Below, one piece after another: positions 37,732-47,412 of a stretch of DNA of 64,000 nt; positions within the stretch are counted from its first letter, which is position 1; each line of letters opens with the position of its first letter. The translations under genes and the position numbers were made by a program. The notes under the pieces are model-generated. The model had not been told where the DNA came from. It did no database searches and saw nothing but the letters and a program-made list of their open reading frames with translations. The DNA is from Flammeovirgaceae bacterium (GTDB taxonomy: Bacteria > Bacteroidota > Bacteroidia > Cytophagales > Cyclobacteriaceae), in assembly GCA_027487845.1 (NCBI GenBank), contig JAIYCV010000039.1, positions 1 through 64,000 of the forward strand, written 5' to 3'.

Positions 37732-38277
37732 ATGGAAAATGACTTTAAAGGAAAATCTGAAGAGGCCTTAAAATTTTTGGCTTGGGGATACAAAACCGCC
37801 ATTGTTCTCTCTATCCTCGGGCTTTTGTTTTCAGCAGGCTATCTATACATTTTTATTAGCCAGTCTCACCCCGATTTAATAAAAATTGAAACGATGACTG
37901 GTTTCAGTGCTGAACGAAGAATGGCATTGTTGTCCACTGGTATTTTTGTGGCCATGGCATTTGGATTTCTTGGATTTGCTCTCTTTTTAATACAGGCCAA
38001 GGGAGAGGTGGAAGGTTCGTTCGAGGCAAAGGACTTCAAAATCACCATTGCTCGAATGTCGCCTGGGCTATTTGTAATTATGTGCTCTACCATAATAATT
38101 ATATTTTGCTCTACATTTCCAATTGAATATACGGTTCGTCAAATACCGGTTAGTCAAACAGATTCAACAAAAAATTCATTTCAAGTAGCACCTGATGTTA
38201 ATTTAGATTTTGCTACTGGTCAAACGTATGACTCTGCCAATAAAGTTGACACTGTCAATAAGAAAAAAAGAAAGTAA
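37732..38277 (+). CDS. Three-helix membrane protein inside the type I RM operon
   Basis: 181 residues. Hydrophobic helices lie near 22-46 (AIVLSILGLLFSAGYLYIFI), 68-90 (GIFVAMAFGFLGFALFLI) and 111-130 (LFVIMCSTIIIIFCS). A polar tail of about 50 residues ends in KKKRK. No signal peptide and no recognised domain. It starts 30 bases after hsdR and ends five bases before the protease gene, so it is cotranscribed with both. A physical link with the exported protease encoded next to it is plausible but not shown. I do not recognise its family. Confidence 0.6.
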   Translation: MENDFKGKSEEALKFLAWGYKTAIVLSILGLLFSAGYLYIFISQSHPDLIKIETMTGFSAERRMALLSTGIFVAMAFGFLGFALFLIQAKGEVEGSFEAKDFKITIARMSPGLFVIMCSTIIIIFCSTFPIEYTVRQIPVSQTDSTKNSFQVAPDVNLDFATGQTYDSANKVDTVNKKKRK

Positions 38278-38282
38278 TATTT

Positions 38283-39905
38283 ATGAGAGCAAGAATGATA
38301 TTTCCTATCGTAGGTTTTTGCATGATCAGTTCTTTCTGTAGTAGTCAGCAGTCTTGCAATACCTTTCAAGAGCAAAAAATTTCCTTGGATGCAATGAGAC
38401 TCAAATTCAAGAGCGAAGTAAATACTTTCAAACAAATGGAAATATTTAATGCCTACACTGAAAAATCGGGTATTGCTTCAGAACAATTGAAACAGTGCAT
38501 TTTGGACAGACAAATTGATAAAACCAGTTTTGCCGGACTCCAGTATTATTATACTCTCGGAAAAACTTTATATGAGGCTGGTAAATGTGATGAAGCCGCT
38601 GAGGTATTTAATTCTTGTTTAGCAAACCCCAATGTTGGTAAGATCTTAATAAAGGGTAGTACATATGCTCAGGTTATTAACCAGTCATTTCTTTCCTGCT
38701 TTAATAAAGAGACCGCACATGATAGAAGCGCCACTATGGGCTGGTTTATTACCTATCGCGGAAAATCGGGCAGCTATCTTGCCTCTTTCTTTGAAAACCT
38801 GCCTGATAAGTCTGTTTTGGATGGCGCCCCTTTGTTTGCAGATGAAATAGAGTCAATTCTGGAAAGGAGAATTGAACCAACGGATACTATCAATAAATCG
38901 CTCATCAAGAAACTCAGCGGAGACACGAGTTTTGTTATGAGCATACCATTTATCTTCATTCCCATTGGTCATGATTTTATTACTGATACGTTGCAACAGC
39001 TTAAAAACCTTCCCGATCCATTAGATTCCGAAACCACATTGAGTAATGAAAAAATGATGGAAGACATTTCATTTATCAACCTTCATTCTAAAAGACTAAT
39101 CTCAATGTATTTTGACTCTATAAAAATTGATAAAATCAGAATGCCAGTTTATATGGTCGGTGGAGCTAATAGTCCAAAGGGTCTGCAAGAGTTTCTTGAA
39201 ATTTGTAAGAAGATGCACTTCCGAGTTGGACAAAGTGTTGCTTATTATATGCCCCTTGATCAAAGTATTGTTGTTTGGATGTCGTCTGGTGGTGGTACAA
39301 TTGTTCATGAAATTGGACATGCGTTGATGGATCACGACTTCTCCGCAGCTCCTTTTTGGTTAAATGAGGGAATTGCAAGTTTGTACGAGGAGGCCGATAG
39401 GTATGGGAATCCTATTGATAACTATAGGATTATTTATATTCAGGAAATGTTCAAAAGAACACAGAATTTTATGAAAATTTCTGCGTTGATGAAAGTGGAC
39501 AGTAGGTACCAACAAGATCAGTCATCGGCTACAATGATCAATGCCTACGCAAGATATTTCTGCAAGTTTATTGTTGATGAATTTGGAAAAGAAACATTAA
39601 TCGAAATCTACAAGGAAAATCGCAAACATGTAAAGAATGATATTAGTTCGCTTGATATTATTTTGAGATTTACAGACATGACTGAAATCGAACTTCAAAA
39701 AAGATGGCAGAATTATTTATTAGAAAGAACGATACCAAATAGATGGAGGTACTTACTAGAACATATTTCTAGAAATCCTGTCTTTCTGCATGGACTCGAA
39801 TATTCAGAAATCCCCGCTGATGAGAAATCCATCGAGCAATTCAACAAAAATAGAGAAAAAGACCTACACCTTTTGCGCAAGGAAATGAGACGCAATCGTC
39901 ATTGA
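38283..39905 (+). CDS. Exported MA-type metalloprotease (peptidase MA-like) inside the RM operon
   Basis: 540 residues. The N-terminus (MRARMIFPIVGFCMISSFCSSQQ) is a signal peptide, with a possible lipobox ISSFC. A helical repeat region with YYTLGKTLYEAGKCDEAAEVF follows near residues 80-105. The zinc site is VHEIGHAL with His342, Glu343 and His346, and the third ligand is probably Glu362 in PFWLNEGIASLYE, the pattern of the peptidase MA-like group. All catalytic residues are present. The gene ends 14 bases before the likely hsdM ATG. An exported protease in the middle of a restriction operon is odd; the target is unknown. Confidence 0.8.
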   Translation: MRARMIFPIVGFCMISSFCSSQQSCNTFQEQKISLDAMRLKFKSEVNTFKQMEIFNAYTEKSGIASEQLKQCILDRQIDKTSFAGLQYYYTLGKTLYEAGKCDEAAEVFNSCLANPNVGKILIKGSTYAQVINQSFLSCFNKETAHDRSATMGWFITYRGKSGSYLASFFENLPDKSVLDGAPLFADEIESILERRIEPTDTINKSLIKKLSGDTSFVMSIPFIFIPIGHDFITDTLQQLKNLPDPLDSETTLSNEKMMEDISFINLHSKRLISMYFDSIKIDKIRMPVYMVGGANSPKGLQEFLEICKKMHFRVGQSVAYYMPLDQSIVVWMSSGGGTIVHEIGHALMDHDFSAAPFWLNEGIASLYEEADRYGNPIDNYRIIYIQEMFKRTQNFMKISALMKVDSRYQQDQSSATMINAYARYFCKFIVDEFGKETLIEIYKENRKHVKNDISSLDIILRFTDMTEIELQKRWQNYLLERTIPNRWRYLLEHISRNPVFLHGLEYSEIPADEKSIEQFNKNREKDLHLLRKEMRRNRH

Positions 39906-39919
39906 CTAAATTATATGCA

Positions 39920-41602
39920 ATGCTCCAATCCAACCCCATCCTAAAATCCCTCATCGACAAACTCTGGAACAACTTCTGGAGCGGTGGCATCTCCAACCCA
40001 CTCACCGCTATCGAACAAATCACCTATCTCATTTTCATGAAGCGGCTGGACGACCTTGAAGCCAAGCGTGAACGTGATGCCGAGTTCACCGGAGAAAAGT
40101 ACACTTCGCGCTTTAGCGGAAAATATAAAGTGCCCGGCAGCAGCGATAGCGTGAGTAAAGAGAAACTGCGCTGGACTAACTTCAAGCGCATGCCAGCCGA
40201 GGAGATGCTATTACATGTGCAAACAAAAGTGTTTCCGTTTTTGAAGGAGCTCAACGTTGTGTCCCCCTCGGGGGACGAGCGGAGCGGAGGGGGGCCATTT
40301 ACAAGATCGATGAGCAACGCAGTCTTCATCATGCCCAAGCCATCATTACTGGTAGAAGCCATCAACATCATTGAACAGATTTTTGCGGAGATTGAAAAGG
40401 ATGCTAACGAAGGTGGTCATGCTTTTCAGGACATACAAGGCGATGTATATGAAATGCTGTTGAGTGAAATTGCTTCTGCCGGAAAGAACGGACAGTTCCG
40501 CACACCACGACACATCATTAAACTAATGGCCGAACTTGTTGCACCCCAACTTGGTCAGCGCATTGCAGATCCTGCCTGTGGCACGGGTGGATTTTTACTG
40601 GCTGCGTATCAATACATGCTCACCGACCTTACACGTAAGGCATTATCAAAATCTAAATCTCCCCTCTCCCAGAGGAGAGGGGCCGGGGGTGAGGCCTTAA
40701 CCACAGACGAAGATGGCTTTGAGCGCGGCACCACCAGCGCAGTAGTTACCGAGAAAGTAAAAAAGATTTTAGAAGACAGCTTCTATGGCTTTGACATAGA
40801 CACTACGATGGTACGCCTTGGCCTCATGAACCTGATGATGCACGGCATCGACAACCCGCACATCGATTACAAAGACACGCTTAGCAAGAGCTTTAATGAA
40901 GACAGCCAGTATGATGTGATTATGGCCAATCCACCCTTCACTGGCAACATTGACAAAGGCGATATTAATGAAGGCCTCAAGCTGCCCACCACCAAAACCG
41001 AACTGCTCTTTACCGAGCGCATCTTTACCATGCTGAAGATGGGCGGCACCGCAGCCGTGATTGTGCCGCAAGGCGTATTGTTTGGCAGCGGCAATGCCTT
41101 TGTAATGGCGCGCAAGAAAATGGTGGAAGAAGCAGAATTGAAAGCCGTGATTACCTTGCCCAGCGGAGTGTTTAAACCCTATGCCGGGGTGAGCACCTCT
41201 ATTTTGATTTTCACCAAAGGAGGCGAAACCCAGCACACCTGGTTCTACGATCTGCAAAGCGATGGATATAGTTTGGACGACAAGCGCAACAAGCTGGAAG
41301 GCTATGGCGACTTGCAAGACATTGTTCAAAAATACAAGGCGCGCTTGTCCCCCTCTAGAGGGGGTAAGGGGGAGGTTTTACCCGCTGGCGGGGGTAAGGG
41401 CGTGGATCGCACCCAAAAATATTTCTTTGTGCCCAAACAAGAGCTGGTGGACAATGAGTATGATCTGAGTTTGAGTAAGTATAAAGAAGAGGTGTATGAG
41501 GAAGTGAGTTATGATTCACCAAAAGAGATTGTCAAAACTTTAACAGATCTTGAAAGCAAGATATCAATAGGACTTCATGAATTATCGGAGTTAATTAAAT
41601 GA
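39920..41602 (+). CDS. hsdM: Type I modification methylase, M subunit
   Basis: 560 residues from ATG 39920 (MLQSNPILKSLIDKLW). A TTG at 39902 overlapping the upstream stop is an alternative. The N-terminal HsdM helical domain is followed by the AdoMet motif DPACGTGGFL near 216 and the catalytic NPPF near 336, so it should be an adenine-N6 methylase. Three GC-rich palindromic segments have been inserted in frame, giving the peptides SPSGDERSGGGP, SPLSQRRGAGGEA and SPSRGGKGEVLPAGGGKG near residues 114, 247 and 476, all at loop-like positions outside the catalytic motifs. The stop overlaps the hsdS start by four bases. Confidence 0.93.
   Translation: MLQSNPILKSLIDKLWNNFWSGGISNPLTAIEQITYLIFMKRLDDLEAKRERDAEFTGEKYTSRFSGKYKVPGSSDSVSKEKLRWTNFKRMPAEEMLLHVQTKVFPFLKELNVVSPSGDERSGGGPFTRSMSNAVFIMPKPSLLVEAINIIEQIFAEIEKDANEGGHAFQDIQGDVYEMLLSEIASAGKNGQFRTPRHIIKLMAELVAPQLGQRIADPACGTGGFLLAAYQYMLTDLTRKALSKSKSPLSQRRGAGGEALTTDEDGFERGTTSAVVTEKVKKILEDSFYGFDIDTTMVRLGLMNLMMHGIDNPHIDYKDTLSKSFNEDSQYDVIMANPPFTGNIDKGDINEGLKLPTTKTELLFTERIFTMLKMGGTAAVIVPQGVLFGSGNAFVMARKKMVEEAELKAVITLPSGVFKPYAGVSTSILIFTKGGETQHTWFYDLQSDGYSLDDKRNKLEGYGDLQDIVQKYKARLSPSRGGKGEVLPAGGGKGVDRTQKYFFVPKQELVDNEYDLSLSKYKEEVYEEVSYDSPKEIVKTLTDLESKISIGLHELSELIK
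40261..40297. repeat. Palindromic insertion 1 within hsdM
   Basis: GTCCCC-CTCG-GGGGAC at 40261..40276 is a palindrome, followed by a purine-rich G-tract to about 40297. It is in frame and encodes part of SPSGDERSGGGP. GC content is far above the surrounding gene. Similar elements lie at 40661 and 41349. Confidence 0.65.
40661..40697. repeat. Palindromic insertion 2 within hsdM
   Basis: CCCCTCTCC (40661..40669) pairs with GGAGAGGGG (40674..40682) around a CAGA loop. A G-rich tail (CCGGGGGTGAGGCC) follows to about 40696. It encodes SPLSQRRGAGGEA in frame, between the conserved DPACGTGG region and the conserved EDSFYGFDID region. Confidence 0.75.
41349..41404. repeat. Palindromic insertion 3 within hsdM
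   Basis: CCCCCTCT and AGAGGGGG form a perfect 16-base palindrome at 41349..41364, followed by TAAGGGGGAGG and a second G-rich unit with CCCGCTGGCGGGGG. It encodes SPSRGGKGEVLPAGGGKG in frame before the conserved TQKYFFVPK segment. It appears to contain two joined units. Confidence 0.7.
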
Positions 41603-42825
41603 GGATACTTCATAAAAAAATTGAAGAAATAGCTGAAGTGATTGCTGGACAATCTCCTCCGTCAAGCACTTATAACAAAGAAGGAAAGGGGTTACCATTT
41701 TTTCAGGGCAAAGCTGATTACGGAGTTAAATATCCAAAGGTTAGATTTTGGTGTTCAGAGCCAACTAAGATTTCTTTACCCGATGACATACTTATTTCAG
41801 TAAGAGCTCCAGTCGGTCCTGTTAATATCAATGACCAAAAATCTTGTATAGGTCGAGGCTTAACTGCAATAAGAGTTAACAACGATATCAGTCGTGACTA
41901 TGTTTACTTCTTTTTAAAAATCAATGAATCAAGGATTGCGAAGCTTGGTGTTGGTTCAACATTTACATCGATAACTCAAAAAGATGTTAAGGCTTTAGTC
42001 ATTCCTATTCCAGATAATCTCGAAGACCAAATCCGCATAGCTAATATTTTAAGCAAAGCCGAGGCGCTGATCAGCCAGCGCAAAGAAAGCCTCCGCCTCC
42101 TCGATGAACTTTTGAAGAGTACGTTTTTGGAGATGTTTGGATTTGATTATAATAAAGAGGGTAAATGGAACATAGTTTCGTTTGGAGAGGTAATAAAAGA
42201 TTTATCTGATTATCACGCTAATGGTAGTTACGAAGCCTTGAAAGAAGTAGTTACTTTAAAAAAGGAAGATGATTTCGCACTTATGGTAAGAACAACCGAT
42301 CTTGAAAACAACAACTTCAACAAGGATTGTAATTACATCGATGAAAGAGCCTACAACTTTTTGAGTAAGTCAAAAATATTCGGAGGTGAAATAATTATTA
42401 ATAAGATTGGAAGTGCAGGTAAAGTGTATTTGATGCCCTACTTAAATAGGCCAGTCTCATTAGGAATGAACGCTTTCTTACTGCGCTTCACTGAGGCTGT
42501 GAATAATGTTTTTGTTTTTTATTTGCTTACTTCTAAATATGGCGCTGATTCAATTCAACGACATGTAAAAGGTGCAGTTACTAAAACTATTACGAAGGAT
42601 GCAGTTAGGAGTATCGCCATTCCACTCCCTCCCCTCAAACTCCAAACCCAATTCGCGCACATCGTAGAAAAAACAGAAGCCCTCAAAGCCCACTACCAAA
42701 CCAGCTTACAAGAGTTGGAGAATTTGTATGGAAGCTTGAGTCAAAGGGCGTTTAAGGGGGAGTTAAATATTAGCGATGATGAGTTGGCAATGGCGGCTGA
42801 GCCTAGTGAAAAATACAAAAAGTAA
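41599..42825 (+). CDS. hsdS: Type I specificity subunit
   Basis: 408 residues with two target-recognition domains (about 1-150 and 190-350), each followed by a conserved coiled helix (ILSKAEALISQRKESLRLLDELL near 150-175 and IVEKTEALKAHYQTSLQEL near 355-380). The second half of each domain shows the usual hsdS end motif (VKALVIPIPDNLEDQIRI and VRSIAIPLPPLKLQTQF). The two halves differ, so a bipartite asymmetric DNA site is expected; the sequence recognised cannot be predicted. The gene is intact and coupled to hsdM by an ATGA overlap. Confidence 0.92.
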   Translation: MRILHKKIEEIAEVIAGQSPPSSTYNKEGKGLPFFQGKADYGVKYPKVRFWCSEPTKISLPDDILISVRAPVGPVNINDQKSCIGRGLTAIRVNNDISRDYVYFFLKINESRIAKLGVGSTFTSITQKDVKALVIPIPDNLEDQIRIANILSKAEALISQRKESLRLLDELLKSTFLEMFGFDYNKEGKWNIVSFGEVIKDLSDYHANGSYEALKEVVTLKKEDDFALMVRTTDLENNNFNKDCNYIDERAYNFLSKSKIFGGEIIINKIGSAGKVYLMPYLNRPVSLGMNAFLLRFTEAVNNVFVFYLLTSKYGADSIQRHVKGAVTKTITKDAVRSIAIPLPPLKLQTQFAHIVEKTEALKAHYQTSLQELENLYGSLSQRAFKGELNISDDELAMAAEPSEKYKK

Positions 42826-42892
42826 TATTTTAATCATTCGAAATAGAAATTAACTGGCTGATTTACAATGTATAATAAATTTTACTTTATGT

Positions 42893-42910
42893 GTTTAGCT
42901 ATAACTAAAC
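42893..42910. promoter_or_regulatory. Candidate operator of the TAC operon
   Basis: GTTTAG (42893..42898) and CTAAAC (42905..42910) form a perfect inverted repeat with a six-base spacer, four bases before the toxin ATG. HigA antitoxins bind palindromes at their own promoters, so this is a reasonable candidate. Short arms make chance occurrence possible. Confidence 0.4.
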
Positions 42911-42914
42911 TTTA

Positions 42915-43307
42915 ATGAATAGATTTGCGTTAGAGGATATTCAGGAAGTACGAGGGATGATTCGGTTTAAGAAACTGATCGTTGACGGTACTTGCGCGTA
43001 TGATGATTTCTGTCAGCAAATAAGGGTAGACGGGAATCTCCAAAAACAACTTGTAGGAATAGTAAACAACATGAATCAGGTCGCAAATCTGAAACGTCTT
43101 CCAAAAGAAAAATTCCGAGATATAACACCATCAAAAGATCCTATTAAGGAGTTCGAAATTAAGAAAGGAGATTTGCGTTTTTATGTTATTAAAGAAGATG
43201 GGCACATAGTTGTGTTGGCTGGTAAGAAAGGCACGCAGAATGAAGACATCTCGCAGTTTAGATCAATAAAGAGAAGGTATCTGGAATCAAAAAGAATACA
43301 AGCATGA
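42915..43307 (+). CDS. HigB/RelE-like toxin of a TAC module
   Basis: 130 residues. The C-terminal half matches the HigB-like RelE fold: KKGDLRFYVIKEDGHIVVLAG, then KKGTQNEDISQFRSIKRRYL. RelE-type toxins are translation-dependent mRNA interferases. The N-terminal half, with FDKLIVDG-like strand text and a helical segment, is longer than in minimal toxins. The gene is the first of three closely packed genes, 89 bases after hsdS, and its stop overlaps the antitoxin start. Active-site residues of the family vary and cannot be assigned with certainty. Confidence 0.72.
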   Translation: MNRFALEDIQEVRGMIRFKKLIVDGTCAYDDFCQQIRVDGNLQKQLVGIVNNMNQVANLKRLPKEKFRDITPSKDPIKEFEIKKGDLRFYVIKEDGHIVVLAGKKGTQNEDISQFRSIKRRYLESKRIQA

Positions 43308-43663
43308 TGAACCGAGAAGAAATATTAAGTTCACCTGATTATTGGTTTGAGGAAGCTCAAAATGAATTATATCGTCAGGTAATTGAATATAAAGAAAAAA
43401 AGGGAATAACTCAAACTCAACTAGCAGAGCAGCTTGGCGTAAGCAAAGGTTATATCTCACAAATATTAAAGGGAGAATTCAATTATACATTGAAAAAACT
43501 CATCGAACTTTCACTGGCTGTTGGCAAAGTTCCTCAAATCGAATACAAAACAATTGCGGAAGTATTGAATGAGGACAGGCATACCTATTATTTAACAGCT
43601 GAAAAATCTGAAGTTCAAAATACTCATGAGCCTGTGTTTATTACGTTAACTTATGCTGCATAA
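43304..43663 (+). CDS. HigA-like XRE antitoxin with a C-terminal chaperone-addiction-like tail
   Basis: 119 residues from ATG 43304 (a second ATG is at 43307). The helix-turn-helix is clear: ITQTQLAEQLGVSKGYISQI near residues 36-55, followed by the dimerising helix LKKLIELSLAVGK. The last 35 residues (from about VLNEDRH to the end FITLTYAA) extend beyond the DNA-binding domain and are rich in aromatic and beta-branched residues. In characterised TAC systems such a tail makes the antitoxin depend on SecB-like chaperone. It presumably neutralises the toxin and represses the operon. Confidence 0.78.
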   Translation: MMNREEILSSPDYWFEEAQNELYRQVIEYKEKKGITQTQLAEQLGVSKGYISQILKGEFNYTLKKLIELSLAVGKVPQIEYKTIAEVLNEDRHTYYLTAEKSEVQNTHEPVFITLTYAA

Positions 43664-43673
43664 TTGATTAGCT

Positions 43674-44132
43674 ATGAATCCTAAGCCAGTACAAATTCAT
43701 TGGGCGATCAAAGAAATAAAAGAGCTCGAATTTTTTATTGATGAATTTATTGACCTAGGACCGTCATTTGATTTCAATTATACTGTGGAAATCATGCCTT
43801 TGGCAAATGAAGAAATAGTTAGATTAGGTATAAAAGTTGATTACGCAAAAAGTGACACCAAGGAGCTATTCATGAGAGGAAAGGTGGTCACTTCTTTTTC
43901 GATAAAGGATTTAAAAACATTGGTAAGGAAAACAGAAGATAATCCAGATTTTGTTGACTTGCCTGAACCCTTATGGATAGCACTATTTAGCATCGCGTTT
44001 ACTCATGCGCGAGCAATATTGTCAAGAAGCTCCGCTGGTACCAAGTATGCTCACATGTTACTTCCAGCCATTAATCCAGAAACTGAGTTTAGAAAATTAT
44101 TTGGAAACCACGTCAAGCAAAAAGAAGTTTAA
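43674..44132 (+). CDS. SecB-like chaperone of a TAC module
   Basis: 152 residues. The middle (FDFNYTVEIMPLANEEIVRL to GKVVTSFSIKDL) looks like the SecB beta-sheet. The end matches the SecB signature region: LFSIAFTHARAILSRSS, then LLPAINPETEFRKLF, compared with the SecB pattern of PYARE, an I-S-x-L-V helix and L-x-PVNFD-x-LF. The start lies 10 bases after the antitoxin stop. Position and size are as in the Mycobacterium tuberculosis HigB1-HigA1-Rv1957 system, where the chaperone protects the antitoxin from aggregation and proteolysis. Distant similarity means a profile search should confirm it. Confidence 0.7.
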   Translation: MNPKPVQIHWAIKEIKELEFFIDEFIDLGPSFDFNYTVEIMPLANEEIVRLGIKVDYAKSDTKELFMRGKVVTSFSIKDLKTLVRKTEDNPDFVDLPEPLWIALFSIAFTHARAILSRSSAGTKYAHMLLPAINPETEFRKLFGNHVKQKEV

Positions 44133-44468
44133 TTGAGTTGTTGGAAGCCCGCTTGGTGAAAGTGTATTGACATCATGCTGCCCATGCTGGTTAACAGTTT
44201 AGCAGAGCCATTGTCGAACGACAGATAAAGGGGGATTTTTAATCCTGGGTTGTGCACAGCATTAAACTACACCTCCCAGCCGACTAGTCTGAATCAGCAA
44301 CGGCTTATGAACGGCAAATGAACGGCAAATGAAGCAACTTAAACTGGATCTATCCTAGGCTATCTTTACCTTATGCTGAGGCAAAAACTGGTTCTTGCTT
44401 ATCGTTTTGGTGTTTTGTTGAGATATCTTGTTCCCAGGTATTTTTCAGCGTTTCTGCAAGAAAGTTAA
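44133..44468. other. Gene-free 336-base stretch between the TAC module and the sugar cluster
   Basis: No convincing coding sequence or RNA gene is visible. It contains an 11-base perfect tandem duplication (ATGAACGGCAA at 44307..44317 and 44318..44328), followed by a partial third copy. It could be the right scar of the defence island, but no direct repeat of the tRNA-Lys end is present. Confidence 0.5.
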
Positions 44469-44807
44469 TCAAAGCTCAAAAATTCTTTCCATCAACACCC
44501 ACTTCTCATTCGGTTTTGCAAAGGGCAACCCCTGTTGATACTTCCACATCAGCGTTTCCCACTCTTGTACCTTTGGATTTTTTAAATCTGCTTCCGACTT
44601 TAAGTCAAACGAGAAATCTTCAGTCGCTTCCATAACCATAAAGAGGCGATTGCCCGCGCGAAAGACTTCCATGCTTGTTATTCCACTATCTTTTATGCTC
44701 TTGGCTATTTCAGGCCAAATATTTTTATGATGACCTTCATATTCTGCAATAAGTGCTGGGTCGTCTTTGAGATCAAGTGCAAGACAATATTTTTTGGAGT
44801 AGCTCAT
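44469..44807 (-). CDS. L-rhamnose mutarotase-family protein (RhaM-like)
   Basis: 112 residues, about the usual length. The family pattern is present: YEGHHKNIWPEIAKSIKDSGI, YRAGNRLF-like VFRAGNRLFMVMEA, the tryptophan-rich WETLMWKYQQGLP and the final VLMERIFEL. RhaM interconverts alpha and beta anomers of L-rhamnose; homologues also act on L-fucose or serve L-sugar pathways. It is the last gene of the minus-strand sugar-acid cluster, 90 bases after the preceding SDR gene. The sugar it handles is inferred from the cluster. Confidence 0.85.
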   Translation of the reverse strand: MSYSKKYCLALDLKDDPALIAEYEGHHKNIWPEIAKSIKDSGITSMEVFRAGNRLFMVMEATEDFSFDLKSEADLKNPKVQEWETLMWKYQQGLPFAKPNEKWVLMERIFEL

Positions 44808-44897
44808 GGTTTTACTTAATATCGCTTTGAAGGTATAAGATCTTTTACTGATGAGGTCAAAATTATTTTAGACCAACCTTTTTGGTGTAACATTCAC

Positions 44898-46512
<1,615 letters not shown>

Positions 46513-46543
46513 TTTTCATTTCAATTGGAGCGTTACAAAAAAA

Positions 46544-47401
46544 TTATTGTTGATACGCAACTGCTTGCTGCCGTTGAGTTCCCAGTCCTTCGATTCCCAA
46601 CTCAATAATATCATTTGGTTTTAGATACCGCGGTGGTTTAAAGCCCAGGCCAACGCCAAAGGGGGTACCTGTGGAAATGACATCGCCTGGCAACAGTGTC
46701 ATAAACTGACTTACGTAACTTATCAAAAAGGAGACTTTGAAAATCATGTCATTGGCGTTGGAGTCTTGCACCTTCTCTCCGTTGATGGTGAGCCACAGAT
46801 GGAGGCTATTGGGGTTAGCTACTTCTTCTTTGGTAGCAAGGAATGGGCCGAGCGGTGCAAACGTGTCGCAGCTTTTTCCCTTTACCCATTGGCCACCTCG
46901 CTCCAATTGATATTCCCGTTCGGAATAATCGTTGTGCAAAGCATATCCTGCAACATAGTCCATTGCATTTTTTTCATCTACATAAGTTGCCTTTTTTCCA
47001 ATGACAACTGCGAGTTCTACCTCCCAATCCGTCTTGATTGAATTTTTGGGAATGACGATATTATCGTTGGGGCCGCAAAGGGCGGTGGTTGATTTGAAAA
47101 AGAGGATGGGCTCAGCAGGTATGGGCGCGTTTGTTTCTAGCGCATGTTTGGCATAGTTCAAACCAATACAAATGATTTTGCTAGGCCGGGCGATACACGC
47201 ACCGATTCTCACCCCCTCGTTTACTTCTGGGCAACTGTCTTGGTTTATTGAAAGCCATTGGCTCAGCCTAGTCAGCCCGTCTGTTTTAAAAAAGGCTTCG
47301 TCATAGTCGTTAACATAGCTGGAGACATCAAGTTTTTTTCCCGCAGCAGTGAGTACACCCGGCTTTTCATTTTCAAATTCTCCAAAGCGGAATAGTTTCA
47401 T
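46544..47401 (-). CDS. FAH-family hydrolase, probable 2,4-diketo-3-deoxy-L-fuconate hydrolase
   Basis: 285 residues. The FAH-fold metal site is visible as Glu127 and Glu129 in DWEVELAVVIG and Asp158 in ALHNDYSERE. The substrate-loop region KGKSCDTFAPLGPFL and the end segment GDVISTGTPFGVGLG are typical for the family. It would cleave the diketo acid into pyruvate and L-lactate. It sits between the lactonase and the second SDR, separated from the latter by a 7-bp-periodic repeat array. An alternative would be another beta-diketone or ureidoglycolate-type substrate. Confidence 0.83.
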   Translation of the reverse strand: MKLFRFGEFENEKPGVLTAAGKKLDVSSYVNDYDEAFFKTDGLTRLSQWLSINQDSCPEVNEGVRIGACIARPSKIICIGLNYAKHALETNAPIPAEPILFFKSTTALCGPNDNIVIPKNSIKTDWEVELAVVIGKKATYVDEKNAMDYVAGYALHNDYSEREYQLERGGQWVKGKSCDTFAPLGPFLATKEEVANPNSLHLWLTINGEKVQDSNANDMIFKVSFLISYVSQFMTLLPGDVISTGTPFGVGLGFKPPRYLKPNDIIELGIEGLGTQRQQAVAYQQ

Positions 47402-47412
47402 GTTTTTAAACT

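Noticed and set aside
40769-41329. 186-codon minus-strand frame
   Set aside because: Fully antisense to the conserved methylase core of hsdM; it shows no independent coding signs.
34067-44468. tRNA-Lys as integration site with attL/attR
   Set aside because: No direct repeat of the tRNA 3' end and no integrase were found; the only resemblance (TCCTGGGTT near 44253) is too short.
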